64,000 nucleotides of DNA from Scatosoma sp900555925 (GTDB lineage: Bacteria > Bacillota > Clostridia > Christensenellales > Borkfalkiaceae): positions 1 to 64,000 of the forward strand of contig CAUGYD010000002.1 in NCBI GenBank assembly GCA_959603585.1, given 5' to 3'. The notes beneath the pieces are model-generated. The model did not search any database and was not told the DNA's origin. It saw nothing but the letters and a program-made list of their open reading frames with translations. Positions within the stretch are counted from its first letter, which is position 1. Each line of letters opens with the position of its first letter. Positions 26,458-34,220 of this stretch are shown here, piece by piece. The position numbers were made by a program, and so were the translations under genes.

Positions 26458-26665
26458 TTATCTCGGTGTAATCGCTTAATTCAGCCGTTTTTTTCCAATT
26501 AACGGTTATACAGCATAATGAAATTCACATTTTTGATTTCTTCAATGCGACCGTCCGTTAAAAGTCCGATACCCGTAACTGCCCCACCTTTTGCCCTCCT
26601 ACTCTGAAAAACGCAAAAAAAACGGCTGTACCCTTTCGGTACGACCGTTTATGCAACAATATTTT
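26421..26665. other. Intergenic region between importer promoter and Gfo/Idh remnant
   Basis: Apart from the operator half-sites near 26440 and the terminator at 26615-26650, no coding frame or structured element is evident. Confidence 0.4.
26615..26650 (-). terminator. Rho-independent terminator of Gfo/Idh pseudogene
   Basis: On the minus strand, AAACGGTCGTACC pairs with GGTACAGCCGTTT around a short loop (CGAAAG), followed by a run of T. It lies 16 bp after the decayed gene. Confidence 0.8.
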
Positions 26666-27190
26666 TTAATTTATTTTTACGCCGCAAGCGCGAAGAACTA
26701 TTTTGTATAACTTCAACTCATAATCGCAGTCATACGGATTCGTACGCTCACTGCGAACGATTGAGGCAAACCCTGCCATCATGCCGTCGTACCTGTTTTC
26801 CGTCGTTGTTATATTCTTCGAGCGGTCTCAATTCGATCGTGCCTTTCGACCCGCATATTACGAGTTGGCGTCTTGAAAATCCGGCAAGTTCTTTCGCACA
26901 CGTCTTTGCGAAAGAAACTCCGTTTTTATACTTAAAAACTGCAAAGCCGTAATCCTCTCCCGTTACGCCGTCTATGCCGTCGACATATTCACGGATATGA
27001 TTTCTTCGGGGTCTCCCATGACCTGAAGAACAGCGTCAATCAGATGACAACCGAGGAAAAACATCAGCCTATGCCCGGAATTGCAAGTGCTTCTTCCAAG
27101 GACATAATCAGTCTGTTTTAACAAACTATCCAATACCGGAATAGAATGATCGTGACCTATTCCTATCTGAGCTACCTTAATCGATTCCAT
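26666..27190 (-). pseudogene. Gfo/Idh/MocA-family oxidoreductase, internally deleted and frameshifted
   Basis: The N-terminus (MESIKVAQIGIGHDHSIPVL, a degenerate Rossmann start) runs only about 30 codons. It then jumps into C-terminal-domain sequence (FFLGCHLIDAVLQVMGDPEEI), where the first frame ends. A second frame carries GEDYGFAVFKYKNG and LVICGSKGTIELRP, and a third carries YDGMMAGFASIVRSERTNPYD to YKIVLRACGVKIN and TAA. Full family members have 330-400 aa; here about 170 codons remain. It clearly is a dead sugar dehydrogenase, with its terminator still in place. Confidence 0.85.
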
Positions 27191-27237
27191 TATCTTACCT
27201 CAGATAACTATATTGGGTTTCCAGCGTTTATCAGTTG

Positions 27238-28224
27238 TCAAGCCCGGACTTTCAGTACGACCTTACCCGCGCTTTTGCCCGAGTACAAAAGATCGTGCGC
27301 GGCTTCGGCTTCCGTTATCGGCATCACCGCAAAGATTGCCGGGCGAATCTCGCCTGCGGAAACCTTGTTCCACACCTTGTCGACAAGTTCTTTAAGAATC
27401 TGCGCTTTTATATCCTGCGGCTTACTGCGTAGCGTACTGCCCACGAGCCGCACGTTTTTGACATATAACTTGCGCATGTCGACGGGCGCGATATCCCCCG
27501 CGAGCGTGGCGATCATTATCCACTTAGCCATATATTTCAGGTGCGGCAGGCACTCCGCAACGACTTCGCCGCCCAAGCAGTCTATCGCGAGCGCAACAGG
27601 CCTACCCTCCGTTTCGAACCGTTTCAGCACCTCGACGATACTATCGATTTTCGTGTTTACGATAAGATCCGCGCCCGTTTTCGCGACGATATCGCGTTTG
27701 TTCTCGTCTATAATCGTGGTGATAACGTAAGCCCCGAACGCCTTAGCCATGGGAATAACAACGCTTGCAAGTCCGCTCGCGCCTGCGTTCATCAGAAGTA
27801 CGTCTCCCTTTTTCAGTCCGCCCTCGTAAAACAGGTTGAGGTAAGCCGTGGCAAACGCTTCGGGCATTGCGGCCGCCTCTGTCATCGTGCACCCCTCCGG
27901 CACAGGCATGAGCATATCGTAGCGCACCGCGACATATTCGGCGTAGCCTCCGCCGCCCAAAAGCGCACACACCTTATCGCCGATTTTCCACACACTCTTC
28001 TCCCGAACCGTCGCGCCCATCTCCGCAACCTCTCCGGAAATCTCGAGTCCGCACCAATCCGGGCAACCGGGCGGAGGTGGATACGTTCCCTCTCTCTGCA
28101 TAAGATCGGCCCGATTGACCGCCGCACAATCCACCTTTACAAGTACTTCGTCAGATTTTATTATCGGATTCGCTACGTCCGACCACTCGAGTCTGCCGCC
28201 ATCCTTTATCAGCATTGCTTTCAT
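27238..28224 (-). CDS. Quinone-oxidoreductase-like MDR enzyme (PIG3/QorA type)
   Basis: 328 aa from MKAMLIKDGG, with GGAGG eight bases before it and an ATGA overlap with the preceding gene. Medium-chain dehydrogenase/reductase without structural zinc. Family signatures are VNRADLMQREGTYPPPPG near residue 45, GGGGYAEYVAV near 100 and the cofactor segment LLMNAGASGLASVVIPMAKAFGAYV near 145. NADPH-dependent reductases of this type act on quinones or enones. Coupling to a dehydroquinase-like gene suggests a shared small-molecule pathway whose substrate I cannot name. Confidence 0.85.
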   Translation of the reverse strand: MKAMLIKDGGRLEWSDVANPIIKSDEVLVKVDCAAVNRADLMQREGTYPPPPGCPDWCGLEISGEVAEMGATVREKSVWKIGDKVCALLGGGGYAEYVAVRYDMLMPVPEGCTMTEAAAMPEAFATAYLNLFYEGGLKKGDVLLMNAGASGLASVVIPMAKAFGAYVITTIIDENKRDIVAKTGADLIVNTKIDSIVEVLKRFETEGRPVALAIDCLGGEVVAECLPHLKYMAKWIMIATLAGDIAPVDMRKLYVKNVRLVGSTLRSKPQDIKAQILKELVDKVWNKVSAGEIRPAIFAVMPITEAEAAHDLLYSGKSAGKVVLKVRA

Positions 28225-29033
28225 TTTTTGTATTCCTCCGAATATAATTTTTCTCTTACGCATTTAACGTCCGCAATCAGCGGTTTTTCTCTGTTCGACA
28301 GTTCGGTATAGCGATTATGACAAAGTATCATGCACGAGCCGAACATCCACGCCGTGGGGCGCACAAGTTTGCCGTACAATCCGTACGTCTGATACAAAAA
28401 TGGTTTACGAAGCGTACGTTTCAGTTCGCGAATAGTGTCGAAAATCTCCGCTACGTCGTCCATGTTTTTGGCGCAGAGAATAATCTTCACGTAGTCCGCG
28501 CCTCGGCTCTCGATTTCTTTCGCGAGATCTATGCCCTGCGTGCGCGTAAGCATAGTGCCGACGTGCGCCGAAACCAGTACTTCGCCGCCGGCCTCGTGTA
28601 CTTTACCGATAAACGCTTTCTGTTTCTCTATCACTGCGGGGTTCATTGAAACCTCGTCAGGATTTGCCGAAACGAATGTCGCGCTGCAACTTTCCAGACT
28701 CTTTCTGCAATCGTAATCGAAGGAATTGAACGGTAAATCAATAGCCGCCGCCCCCGCTCTCAGCCCCTCAAGTTTCAGCGCGTTAAGTTCTTCGTCGTCG
28801 GAATTTTCGGCGGTACGGTAATTAAGTATCATAACCGGCTTAGTCGCCGCCTTCACTATCTTTTCTATACTTTCGGCGGTACGATAATTCTTATCCAGCA
28901 ACTGTACATGCAGTAAAAAACCTTCCGCGCCCTGCTTTTCACTGTCGGCGATATCGTAAATCGCTTCGTCGGGCGTATGCACGCGCAACGACGAAATGAT
29001 CGGAAACTTACCAAGATTCTTGAAACTTTTCAT
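28221..29033 (-). CDS. Type I 3-dehydroquinate dehydratase-like enzyme
   Basis: 270 aa from MKSFKNLGKFP, with AAGG before it; in-frame ATGs further upstream lack sites. The TIM barrel of class I aldolases is indicated by the catalytic His in EVLVSAHVGTMLT (near residue 170) and the Schiff-base Lys in GADYVKIILCAKN (near residue 195), plus FGSCMILCHNRYTEL near the end. Genuine AroD converts dehydroquinate to dehydroshikimate. No other shikimate genes lie nearby and several positions differ, so it may act on a related cyclic or sugar-derived substrate together with the MDR enzyme that overlaps it. Confidence 0.65.
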   Translation of the reverse strand: MKSFKNLGKFPIISSLRVHTPDEAIYDIADSEKQGAEGFLLHVQLLDKNYRTAESIEKIVKAATKPVMILNYRTAENSDDEELNALKLEGLRAGAAAIDLPFNSFDYDCRKSLESCSATFVSANPDEVSMNPAVIEKQKAFIGKVHEAGGEVLVSAHVGTMLTRTQGIDLAKEIESRGADYVKIILCAKNMDDVAEIFDTIRELKRTLRKPFLYQTYGLYGKLVRPTAWMFGSCMILCHNRYTELSNREKPLIADVKCVREKLYSEEYKK

Positions 29034-29149
29034 ATTTTTCCTTACGGTATAGCTACTTTTTATACCATGTTTTCCCATTTTTATGCTTAACCCCCCCAAA
29101 TCCCGGCCAATCGGGCAGTGGATTTTCTCATAAAGCGTCATTGGCGGTG

Positions 29150-29216
29150 GCGATAATTCTTATCAGGCAACTGTACGTGCAATAAAAAAAACTTCTGCGC
29201 CTTGCTTTTCACTCTT
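29150..29216. repeat. Fragment duplicated from the dehydroquinase-like gene
   Basis: About 67 bp resembling 28876-28942 (shared GGCGGTnnGATAATTCTTATC and CTTTTCACT parts). In translation it gives KSEKQGAEVFF, like the live gene's DSEKQGAEGFL. It is probably the scar of a former tandem paralog upstream of the gene. Confidence 0.65.
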
Positions 29217-29293
29217 TTTTCAGCTTCGCCTCAACCAAGCATTATTCGGATCATCGCAGTCACTGCGGTTTCCCTAAAATAACGCCTCGTTGC

Positions 29294-30046
29294 TTAAAGA
29301 TCGTTCATCATAAGGTGTCTTCCACAATCCATCAAGAATGTAGATCCGTTTACAAACACGCTTCTGTCGGACGCGAGGTATAACACCATATCTACTATTT
29401 TCTCGGGATCGGCCGCACGCCCGAGCGGAGTTTTCATCGCCGCCATGCCGGGACGGGTGAGTACGGGGCCGGGCGCTACACAGTTTACGCGCACACCGTA
29501 CTTCGAGCCGAGCATCGCCAGTGACTTGTTCATCCCGTTCATGATTGCGCTTTTCGAAATCGAGTAATCCGCGCCGCTTATGTCACCTTCAAGTCCGGTT
29601 ATCGAACCGAAATTTACTATCGCGCCGCTCCTCTGCTTTTTCATCTGGCGCAACGCTTCGTGACAGAAATACACCACGCCCATAAGGTTAACCTCGATAC
29701 CCCACTTTATCTGTTCGATCGGCCTGTCGCAAAATTCGTCCCAGCAACCGAAAATACGGCTGGAACAACCGCCTGCACAGTTGACCATAATATCGAGTCT
29801 TCCGAAAGTGTCAACCGTATTCTTCACTACAGCCGCCACCTCATCGAAATTCCTTACGTCGCATTTCGACGTAAGAAGATTTCCGCCGCTCTTAAACTCA
29901 CTCTTTACCTTTTCAAGTGCATCCTCGTTGCAGTCGACGAGAACCACGTTCGCGCCCGATTCGTACATACGTTTGCCGGTCAACAGGCCCATACCCGAAG
30001 CCCCGCCGGTAATTATCGCGGTTTTGTTCCTAAACTCTCCGTCCAT
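29294..30046 (-). CDS. Short-chain dehydrogenase/reductase (SDR)
   Basis: 250 aa classical SDR. Cofactor motif TGGASGMG lies near residue 14, VNCAGG near 88, catalytic Ser in NFGSITGLEG, and Tyr/Lys in YSISK near residue 157. GAGGTG precedes the ATG. It stands divergent to the second AraC gene, 120 bp away, which likely regulates it. It probably oxidises or reduces a sugar or sugar-alcohol in company with the MDR and dehydroquinase-like enzymes. Substrate unknown. Confidence 0.85.
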   Translation of the reverse strand: MDGEFRNKTAIITGGASGMGLLTGKRMYESGANVVLVDCNEDALEKVKSEFKSGGNLLTSKCDVRNFDEVAAVVKNTVDTFGRLDIMVNCAGGCSSRIFGCWDEFCDRPIEQIKWGIEVNLMGVVYFCHEALRQMKKQRSGAIVNFGSITGLEGDISGADYSISKSAIMNGMNKSLAMLGSKYGVRVNCVAPGPVLTRPGMAAMKTPLGRAADPEKIVDMVLYLASDRSVFVNGSTFLMDCGRHLMMNDL

Positions 30047-30095
30047 ATCAACACCTCACAAGTTAAGTTTATTTTCTGTTATCTATTATAACAGG

Positions 30096-30124
30096 TTGAC
30101 TGTATTTTTCCAATACACTATAAT
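30096..30124 (+). promoter_or_regulatory. Promoter of second AraC regulator
   Basis: TTGACT, 17 bases, TATAAT on the plus strand, followed by AAGGA before the ATG at 30167. Confidence 0.75.
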
Positions 30125-30166
30125 ATTATAAAATATCACTATTCTATTGCAAGGAATAAATTCATC

Positions 30167-30970
30167 ATGAAACTTTCGGATGTCAATATTGTAAAACTTG
30201 TGCTGAATGTTTACTCGAGTAATTATGCTTACGAGTGTGACTATACTGCGCTCCCGCGACCGTTTCACTCGATTGCCCTTATGCTTAAAGGTAAAGGCGA
30301 ACTTTATTACGGCGAACAAAATATCCCGCTCAGCCGCGGTGACGTTTTTCTTATTCCGCAAAACTGCACTTACGCTTCGCGATGGTTCCCCGACGATAAC
30401 AACGAAACAGCAATGTTTTCGATGCATTTCGCGTTTGAACGCCAGATTAGCAACTTTGCTGAAAATTTCTATCCTGTGCAAAAGTACCGAGCCAAAAATT
30501 TCGACGCGCTTGAAAACAACTATAAAAAATTCCAAGCAATGCTTCTCGATGCCCCTGACGCGGCAATAATCGCAAGTATATTCTTCGGACTTCTGAGCGA
30601 TATGTTGCCGAACTTTACAGGTAAAAAAGTGGTTGCGAACGAGAAAATCAGACCGGCACTCGACTACATCTCGGAGAATTGCACAAAAGAATTGAACGTC
30701 AAAGAACTTGCGGAACTTTGCTATCTCAGTGAATCCAGATTTTTCTCTCTTTTCAAAAAAGTAACGGGACTTGCGCCGATTGCATACAAAAACTCGGTGC
30801 GGTTGGGACGAGCAGCCGATTACCTTGCCGTCTTTCCCGATAAATCCATAGAAGAGGTTTCCGATTTATTTGACTATTCTTCGCCCTCTTACTTTATCCG
30901 CGAATTTCGCAAGGCTTTCGGCGTAACGCCCTCCGCCTACCGCAAATCGGCTGATAGCGGCAGGCTTTGA
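30167..30970 (+). CDS. AraC-family transcriptional regulator
   Basis: 267 aa. The N-terminal cupin-like domain (ALMLKGKGELYYGEQNIPLSRGDVFLIPQN) is followed by two helix-turn-helix motifs (VKELAELCYLSESRFFSLFKK and IEEVSDLFDYSSPSYFIREFRKAFG). It is transcribed away from the SDR gene and probably governs the short SDR, dehydroquinase-like and MDR cluster. Its sequence in the sensor half differs strongly from the AraC at 12362, so it should answer to another ligand. Confidence 0.88.
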   Translation: MKLSDVNIVKLVLNVYSSNYAYECDYTALPRPFHSIALMLKGKGELYYGEQNIPLSRGDVFLIPQNCTYASRWFPDDNNETAMFSMHFAFERQISNFAENFYPVQKYRAKNFDALENNYKKFQAMLLDAPDAAIIASIFFGLLSDMLPNFTGKKVVANEKIRPALDYISENCTKELNVKELAELCYLSESRFFSLFKKVTGLAPIAYKNSVRLGRAADYLAVFPDKSIEEVSDLFDYSSPSYFIREFRKAFGVTPSAYRKSADSGRL

Positions 30971-31000
30971 TCGTTTTCGACTTTTACTTTATCGCAAACG

Positions 31001-31186
31001 CTATGATTTTTTATATTGCTCACCAATATTAAACCTCAAAGTATTTCGTTCAGCCACAATGATCCAGGTCATGAATTCGTTTTTATTTCGGAATTCCTTT
31101 GAATGAGCCTTGTAGAGATTCCCGATTTCGACCACAAGGTCTGGATCGTAGAGCCGGATCGTGTACTTCATTTCAAAATTGCTCAT
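31001..31186 (-). pseudogene. Truncated RHH-like accessory gene (second element copy)
   Basis: The first 40 codons equal those of the gene at 411-878 (through NEFMT). After a junction near 31066 the frame runs into unrelated sequence and stops 21 codons later. The C-terminal two-thirds and the relaxase are missing. It marks the break point where the second copy of the mobilizable element lost its transfer module. Confidence 0.8.
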
Positions 31187-31648
31187 GCCGCGTCCTCCCC
31201 TTTTATTTCGGTTTCTTCTTCCGTATAGGAATCTTCCGGTTCCTCCGCAAGCGGATTCTCCGCTTCCGTGGCGTCCCAGTCGATATAGTGCTGCGCGATC
31301 ACGCCGCGAAAGTAATAGATAAACTTCCTTGCCGTATCGTAACCGACACGTTCGCCCGCAAGCAACTTGTCCGCCTCGCTCTGCTCAACGCGCAGATACC
31401 GCGCAAAATCCTGCGCCGTCAGATTCTCCGATTCCAAATAGGAGCGGAGCTTTTCTTTGTTTGCTACCATTTTTTGACCTCCGGTTTATTGAGAAGTTTC
31501 CCCCTCATATATCCGTGGACAAAATTGCATCAAAATCGGCTATTTTTCAAAAAATTTTTTGAAATTCTTTTTTGCGCCCATTCCAAACGCCGACGAACCG
31601 ACCGCTCGTCGATATGTAACATGGCGGCGATCTGCACTTTCTTGTAGC
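31066..31648. repeat. Direct repeat, copy 2 (mobile element core)
   Basis: Partner of 758-1340 at +30308 bp, in the same orientation. It ends abruptly on the left at the truncation of the RHH-like gene. Confidence 0.85.
31183..31470 (-). CDS. Small helix-turn-helix protein, second copy
   Basis: 95 aa, identical to the protein at 875-1162 except for about three residues in the acidic tail (EEPEDSYTEEETEIK). Same GGAGGTC ribosome site and same ATGA coupling to the truncated gene that follows. It may still be made even though the downstream module is lost, and could then act in trans on the intact element at the left edge. Confidence 0.6.
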   Translation of the reverse strand: MVANKEKLRSYLESENLTAQDFARYLRVEQSEADKLLAGERVGYDTARKFIYYFRGVIAQHYIDWDATEAENPLAEEPEDSYTEEETEIKGEDAA

Positions 31649-31976
31649 CTTGGATATGAAACAAAATATAGACTTGCCGCTGTTTTTCGGTCAGACACGA
31701 AAGAATCTTCTGATACCGTTCGCGCCGCTCTTCTTTCGCTATGAGTGTTTCCAGCGGGTCAGGAACCTCCGCCGGCAGATCGTAACCGTCCTCTCCGAAC
31801 TTTTCCAGCGATAAATTCTTCACGCAGCGAAGTCCTGCCCGTTCTTTTTGTTTTATCTCTTTCCAATGCAAAGCCTGTTCCCGCACGAGCAAAAATTCGT
31901 ATTCACGCTTAAATTCCTCCGTAACCTCCACTTCTTCCGAATGTCCGTCTGCAAATATGTACCTGATTGTTGCCAT
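31530..31976 (-). CDS. Sigma-70 family sigma factor, second copy
   Basis: 148 aa from MATIRYIFADGH, with GGAGG nine bases before it. The last 45 residues are identical to the copy at 1222-1668, while the middle (KFGEDGYDLPAEVPDPLETLIAKEERRERY) has diverged. This mosaic pattern suggests either recombination between related elements or gene conversion over the conserved part. It looks intact and expressible. Confidence 0.7.
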   Translation of the reverse strand: MATIRYIFADGHSEEVEVTEEFKREYEFLLVREQALHWKEIKQKERAGLRCVKNLSLEKFGEDGYDLPAEVPDPLETLIAKEERRERYQKILSCLTEKQRQVYILFHIQGYKKVQIAAMLHIDERSVRRRLEWAQKRISKNFLKNSRF

Positions 31977-32163
31977 TGTTCCGATCCTCCGTAACGATTT
32001 TTTGAATCGCCACCAAGCAATCGGGTAGCCGGCACAATCGGCAAAATAATTGCCCGATGGCCAAGCGTCCACCGGGCATTGCCCTTTTATATAAAATCCT
32101 CCTTGACCGCGTTTGAACAAAACGCTTTCAAAGAGGATGTTTTGTTTATAGTGCGAGTAAAAC

Positions 32164-32219
32164 AAAAAAGCCCGACAAAGAACAAACCCCTTTTACAAGG
32201 TCTTATTCTCTGTCAGGCT
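32164..32219 (-). terminator. Rho-independent terminator-like hairpin
   Basis: On the minus strand, AGCCTGACAGAGAATAAGACC pairs imperfectly (with G-U pairs) with GGTTTGTTCTTTGTCGGGCT around TTGTAAAAGG, followed by six T. It probably ends transcription of the small zinc-ribbon gene and regulator fragment above it. It lies about 190 bp before the sigma start. Confidence 0.7.
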
Positions 32220-32271
32220 CATAACCGTCCGAGATGTCTGCTGCGGTTTTCAACTTCTCTCACGACAAAAA

Positions 32272-32427
32272 TTATTCAGTTTTCCCGAATGCATCTATCG
32301 TATCCATAATTACTTTCTTCTGTCGTATATCGAGTTGTTTCCACCGGGAAAGCAGCTGAATTTCTTCGCCCGTAAGTTTATTTTCGTCCACGTCGAACAA
32401 AAGCGCGGCAAGCGGCTTGTCACCGCC
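32272..32427 (-). pseudogene. 3' fragment of an Xre-type regulator gene
   Basis: A 51-codon frame without start, GGDKPLAALLFDVDENKLTG to VIMDTIDAFGKTE and TAA. It resembles the C-terminal tail of HTH regulators found on clostridial mobile elements. It follows in frame directly after the TAG of the zinc-ribbon ORF, so the two were joined by a deletion that removed the DNA-binding half. Confidence 0.5.
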
Positions 32428-32622
32428 CTATACGGGGCAGTGTCTTCCCTTATTTTCCGTTGTTGTATTGATTGTTTCAATCAAATTAACTGTTACAATA
32501 TTGTCGGCGATACGAATACGCACTAAATTCTTACACCGAGGGCAACGGATGTCCGCCTGCGTTCCGTTCTCGCCTTTCATCAGTTTGTGTGCACAAACGG
32601 GACAACTTGCAAAGTATTTCAT
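32428..32622 (-). CDS. Small zinc-ribbon (Com-like) protein
   Basis: 64 aa with two CxxC pairs, CPVCAHKLMKG and CPRCKNLVRI, that would bind one zinc, as in phage Com-like proteins. GGAGAG precedes the ATG. The last residues (ENKGRHCPV) may come from the deletion junction with the regulator fragment that follows. Cargo of the truncated mobile element; function unknown. The 175 bp upstream hold an open frame in the same direction that I do not recognise. Confidence 0.55.
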   Translation of the reverse strand: MKYFASCPVCAHKLMKGENGTQADIRCPRCKNLVRIRIADNIVTVNLIETINTTTENKGRHCPV

Positions 32623-32797
32623 TTGTTCTCTCCTTACCTTTTATCCTTTGACTGCGCCGTCGGTTTACAGATTCCACAACATTTTCTTGTTTCCCCATCA
32701 AAGACATCCTACTCATTGCATTGTTGAGCGCGAAACAGGTATCGCACGCGAGACTTGCGGAGAATGTGACATTAACAAGTCTGTTTTCTCCCGCTGT

Positions 32798-34069
32798 TCA
32801 GTCGATTTTAGCGCCCTTTGCCCTGAGCCGCGCCTGCAAACGACGGATATCGAGCGAACCTGAGTCAACTCCGTCTGCTGCCGCCAGCGCCGCAGCCGTG
32901 CCTGCCGCTTCACCCAAATTGCAGCACGTCGGCATGATGCGAACGGACGCCTGCGCTTCGTGCGTCACGGAAATGCAGCGCCCTGCCGCCCAAAGATTCA
33001 CCACGCCCTTCGGGACAAGGCAGCGATACGGAATCGAATAATAACTGCCCACAGGGAAAAAATAATGGCTCGTTCCGCTGCCGTCCGGATTGTGAATATC
33101 AATGTCGTAATTGCACACGGCGATCGAATCTTCAAAGCGGACGCACGCAAGCAAGTCATCCTGTGTCAGCGTATACTCGCCGTCGATCATGCGGCTTTCC
33201 CGCACCCCGATCTGCATACCCGTCGAAAGCAACACACTCTCCGAAAACTCTTCAAAGTTTTCCCTCAAAAACGAAACCATCTCGAAAATCTGTTCGCGTG
33301 CCTCAATCTCTGCCTGCGTCACGTCGAACATGTCGGTCGGATCGCGTTTGATAACGCGCGTCGTGTTGAAATGGTAAATATCATCGCAAACGGTGTTAAA
33401 AACGAGTACGTCTTCGCGCGGGTTTTTGATTTTTCCCTCTGCACGGAATTGTTTATACAGTTTGTTGACGCGCCCGATCAGATCGGCGCGTGATTTCGTC
33501 TTTATGTTCCCCAAGCGAAAACACAACGTCATCGGTTGGCATAAACCATCCGATTCCCTGCCCTTGCGGAAGGGACATCCTGCAAGGTAAGCGAGGTTGG
33601 CGTCGCCCGTCGCGTCGACAAAACACGCCGCCGTAAATACTTTCGGACCGGAAACGCCCGAAACATGTACCGCTTCGATGCGCGCGCCCTTTCTTTCGGC
33701 TCCCGTTATATATGCCTGGAACAAAAGTTCAACGCCGCTTTCCAACGCCATGCGATTGAGAACATATTTTAGGATCTCTTCATTGAATACGCTATTTTCG
33801 TTTTTTCGGAGTCCTCCCGCCGCATCCATGCGACGGCGGATCTCCGAAAAGAGACCCTGCGAAAGATCGATGCGCTCGCCGCTTTGCGCATCATGCGTCC
33901 AGTACGGCATAAACGGATTGACCAGGTCGAATGCCGCCGCCCCGCCAAGACAATTGTATTTTTCGATCAATAAGACACGGCGCCCCTCACGCGCCGCGGC
34001 GATCGCGGCGGATGCACCGGCAAACCCGCCTCCTGCAACGATGATATCGTAATTTTTTTCACGCTCCAT
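32798..34069 (-). CDS. FAD-dependent oxidoreductase (FAD_oxidored family)
   Basis: 423 aa from MEREKNYDIIVAGG, with GGAGGG nine bases before it. The N-terminal FAD-binding motif VAGGGFAGASAAIAAAREG plus LIEKYNCLGG and the C-terminal WAAGRCISVTHEAQASVRIMPTCCNLGEAAG typify the flavoprotein family often found in polysaccharide loci of gut bacteria. The reaction is unknown in most members. No signal peptide. It lies downstream of the IS30 insertion, so its expression may now depend on the element or on its own promoter. Confidence 0.8.
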   Translation of the reverse strand: MEREKNYDIIVAGGGFAGASAAIAAAREGRRVLLIEKYNCLGGAAAFDLVNPFMPYWTHDAQSGERIDLSQGLFSEIRRRMDAAGGLRKNENSVFNEEILKYVLNRMALESGVELLFQAYITGAERKGARIEAVHVSGVSGPKVFTAACFVDATGDANLAYLAGCPFRKGRESDGLCQPMTLCFRLGNIKTKSRADLIGRVNKLYKQFRAEGKIKNPREDVLVFNTVCDDIYHFNTTRVIKRDPTDMFDVTQAEIEAREQIFEMVSFLRENFEEFSESVLLSTGMQIGVRESRMIDGEYTLTQDDLLACVRFEDSIAVCNYDIDIHNPDGSGTSHYFFPVGSYYSIPYRCLVPKGVVNLWAAGRCISVTHEAQASVRIMPTCCNLGEAAGTAAALAAADGVDSGSLDIRRLQARLRAKGAKID

Positions 34070-34220
34070 GCAAATTGACCCTCCGAATTTTTTATAAATT
34101 GCAGTACATATTTTTTCGGGCAAAAGCCTTTTTCTTGTCGTTTTCGCGTTTAACCCGCACAAGATCCATAGGCTTTTCCTTCTTACTTCATTCCGCTCTA
34201 TAAATTTCGATGAATTGTCA

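Noticed and set aside
28221..29033. Genuine shikimate-pathway aroD
   Set aside because: Not fully excluded, but there are no other shikimate genes nearby and it is coupled to an MDR enzyme with an AraC-controlled SDR next to it, so only a family-level call is given.
32095..32140. Catabolite-response-element-like palindrome TTTGAA...TTCAAA before the second sigma factor
   Set aside because: Deviates from the cre consensus at the conserved last positions and occurs only once, so not supported.
32531..32797. Open minus-strand frame (MSRMSLMGKQENVV and upstream) as a separate gene
   Set aside because: It overlaps the zinc-ribbon gene in another frame, has no ribosome site, and no recognised family.
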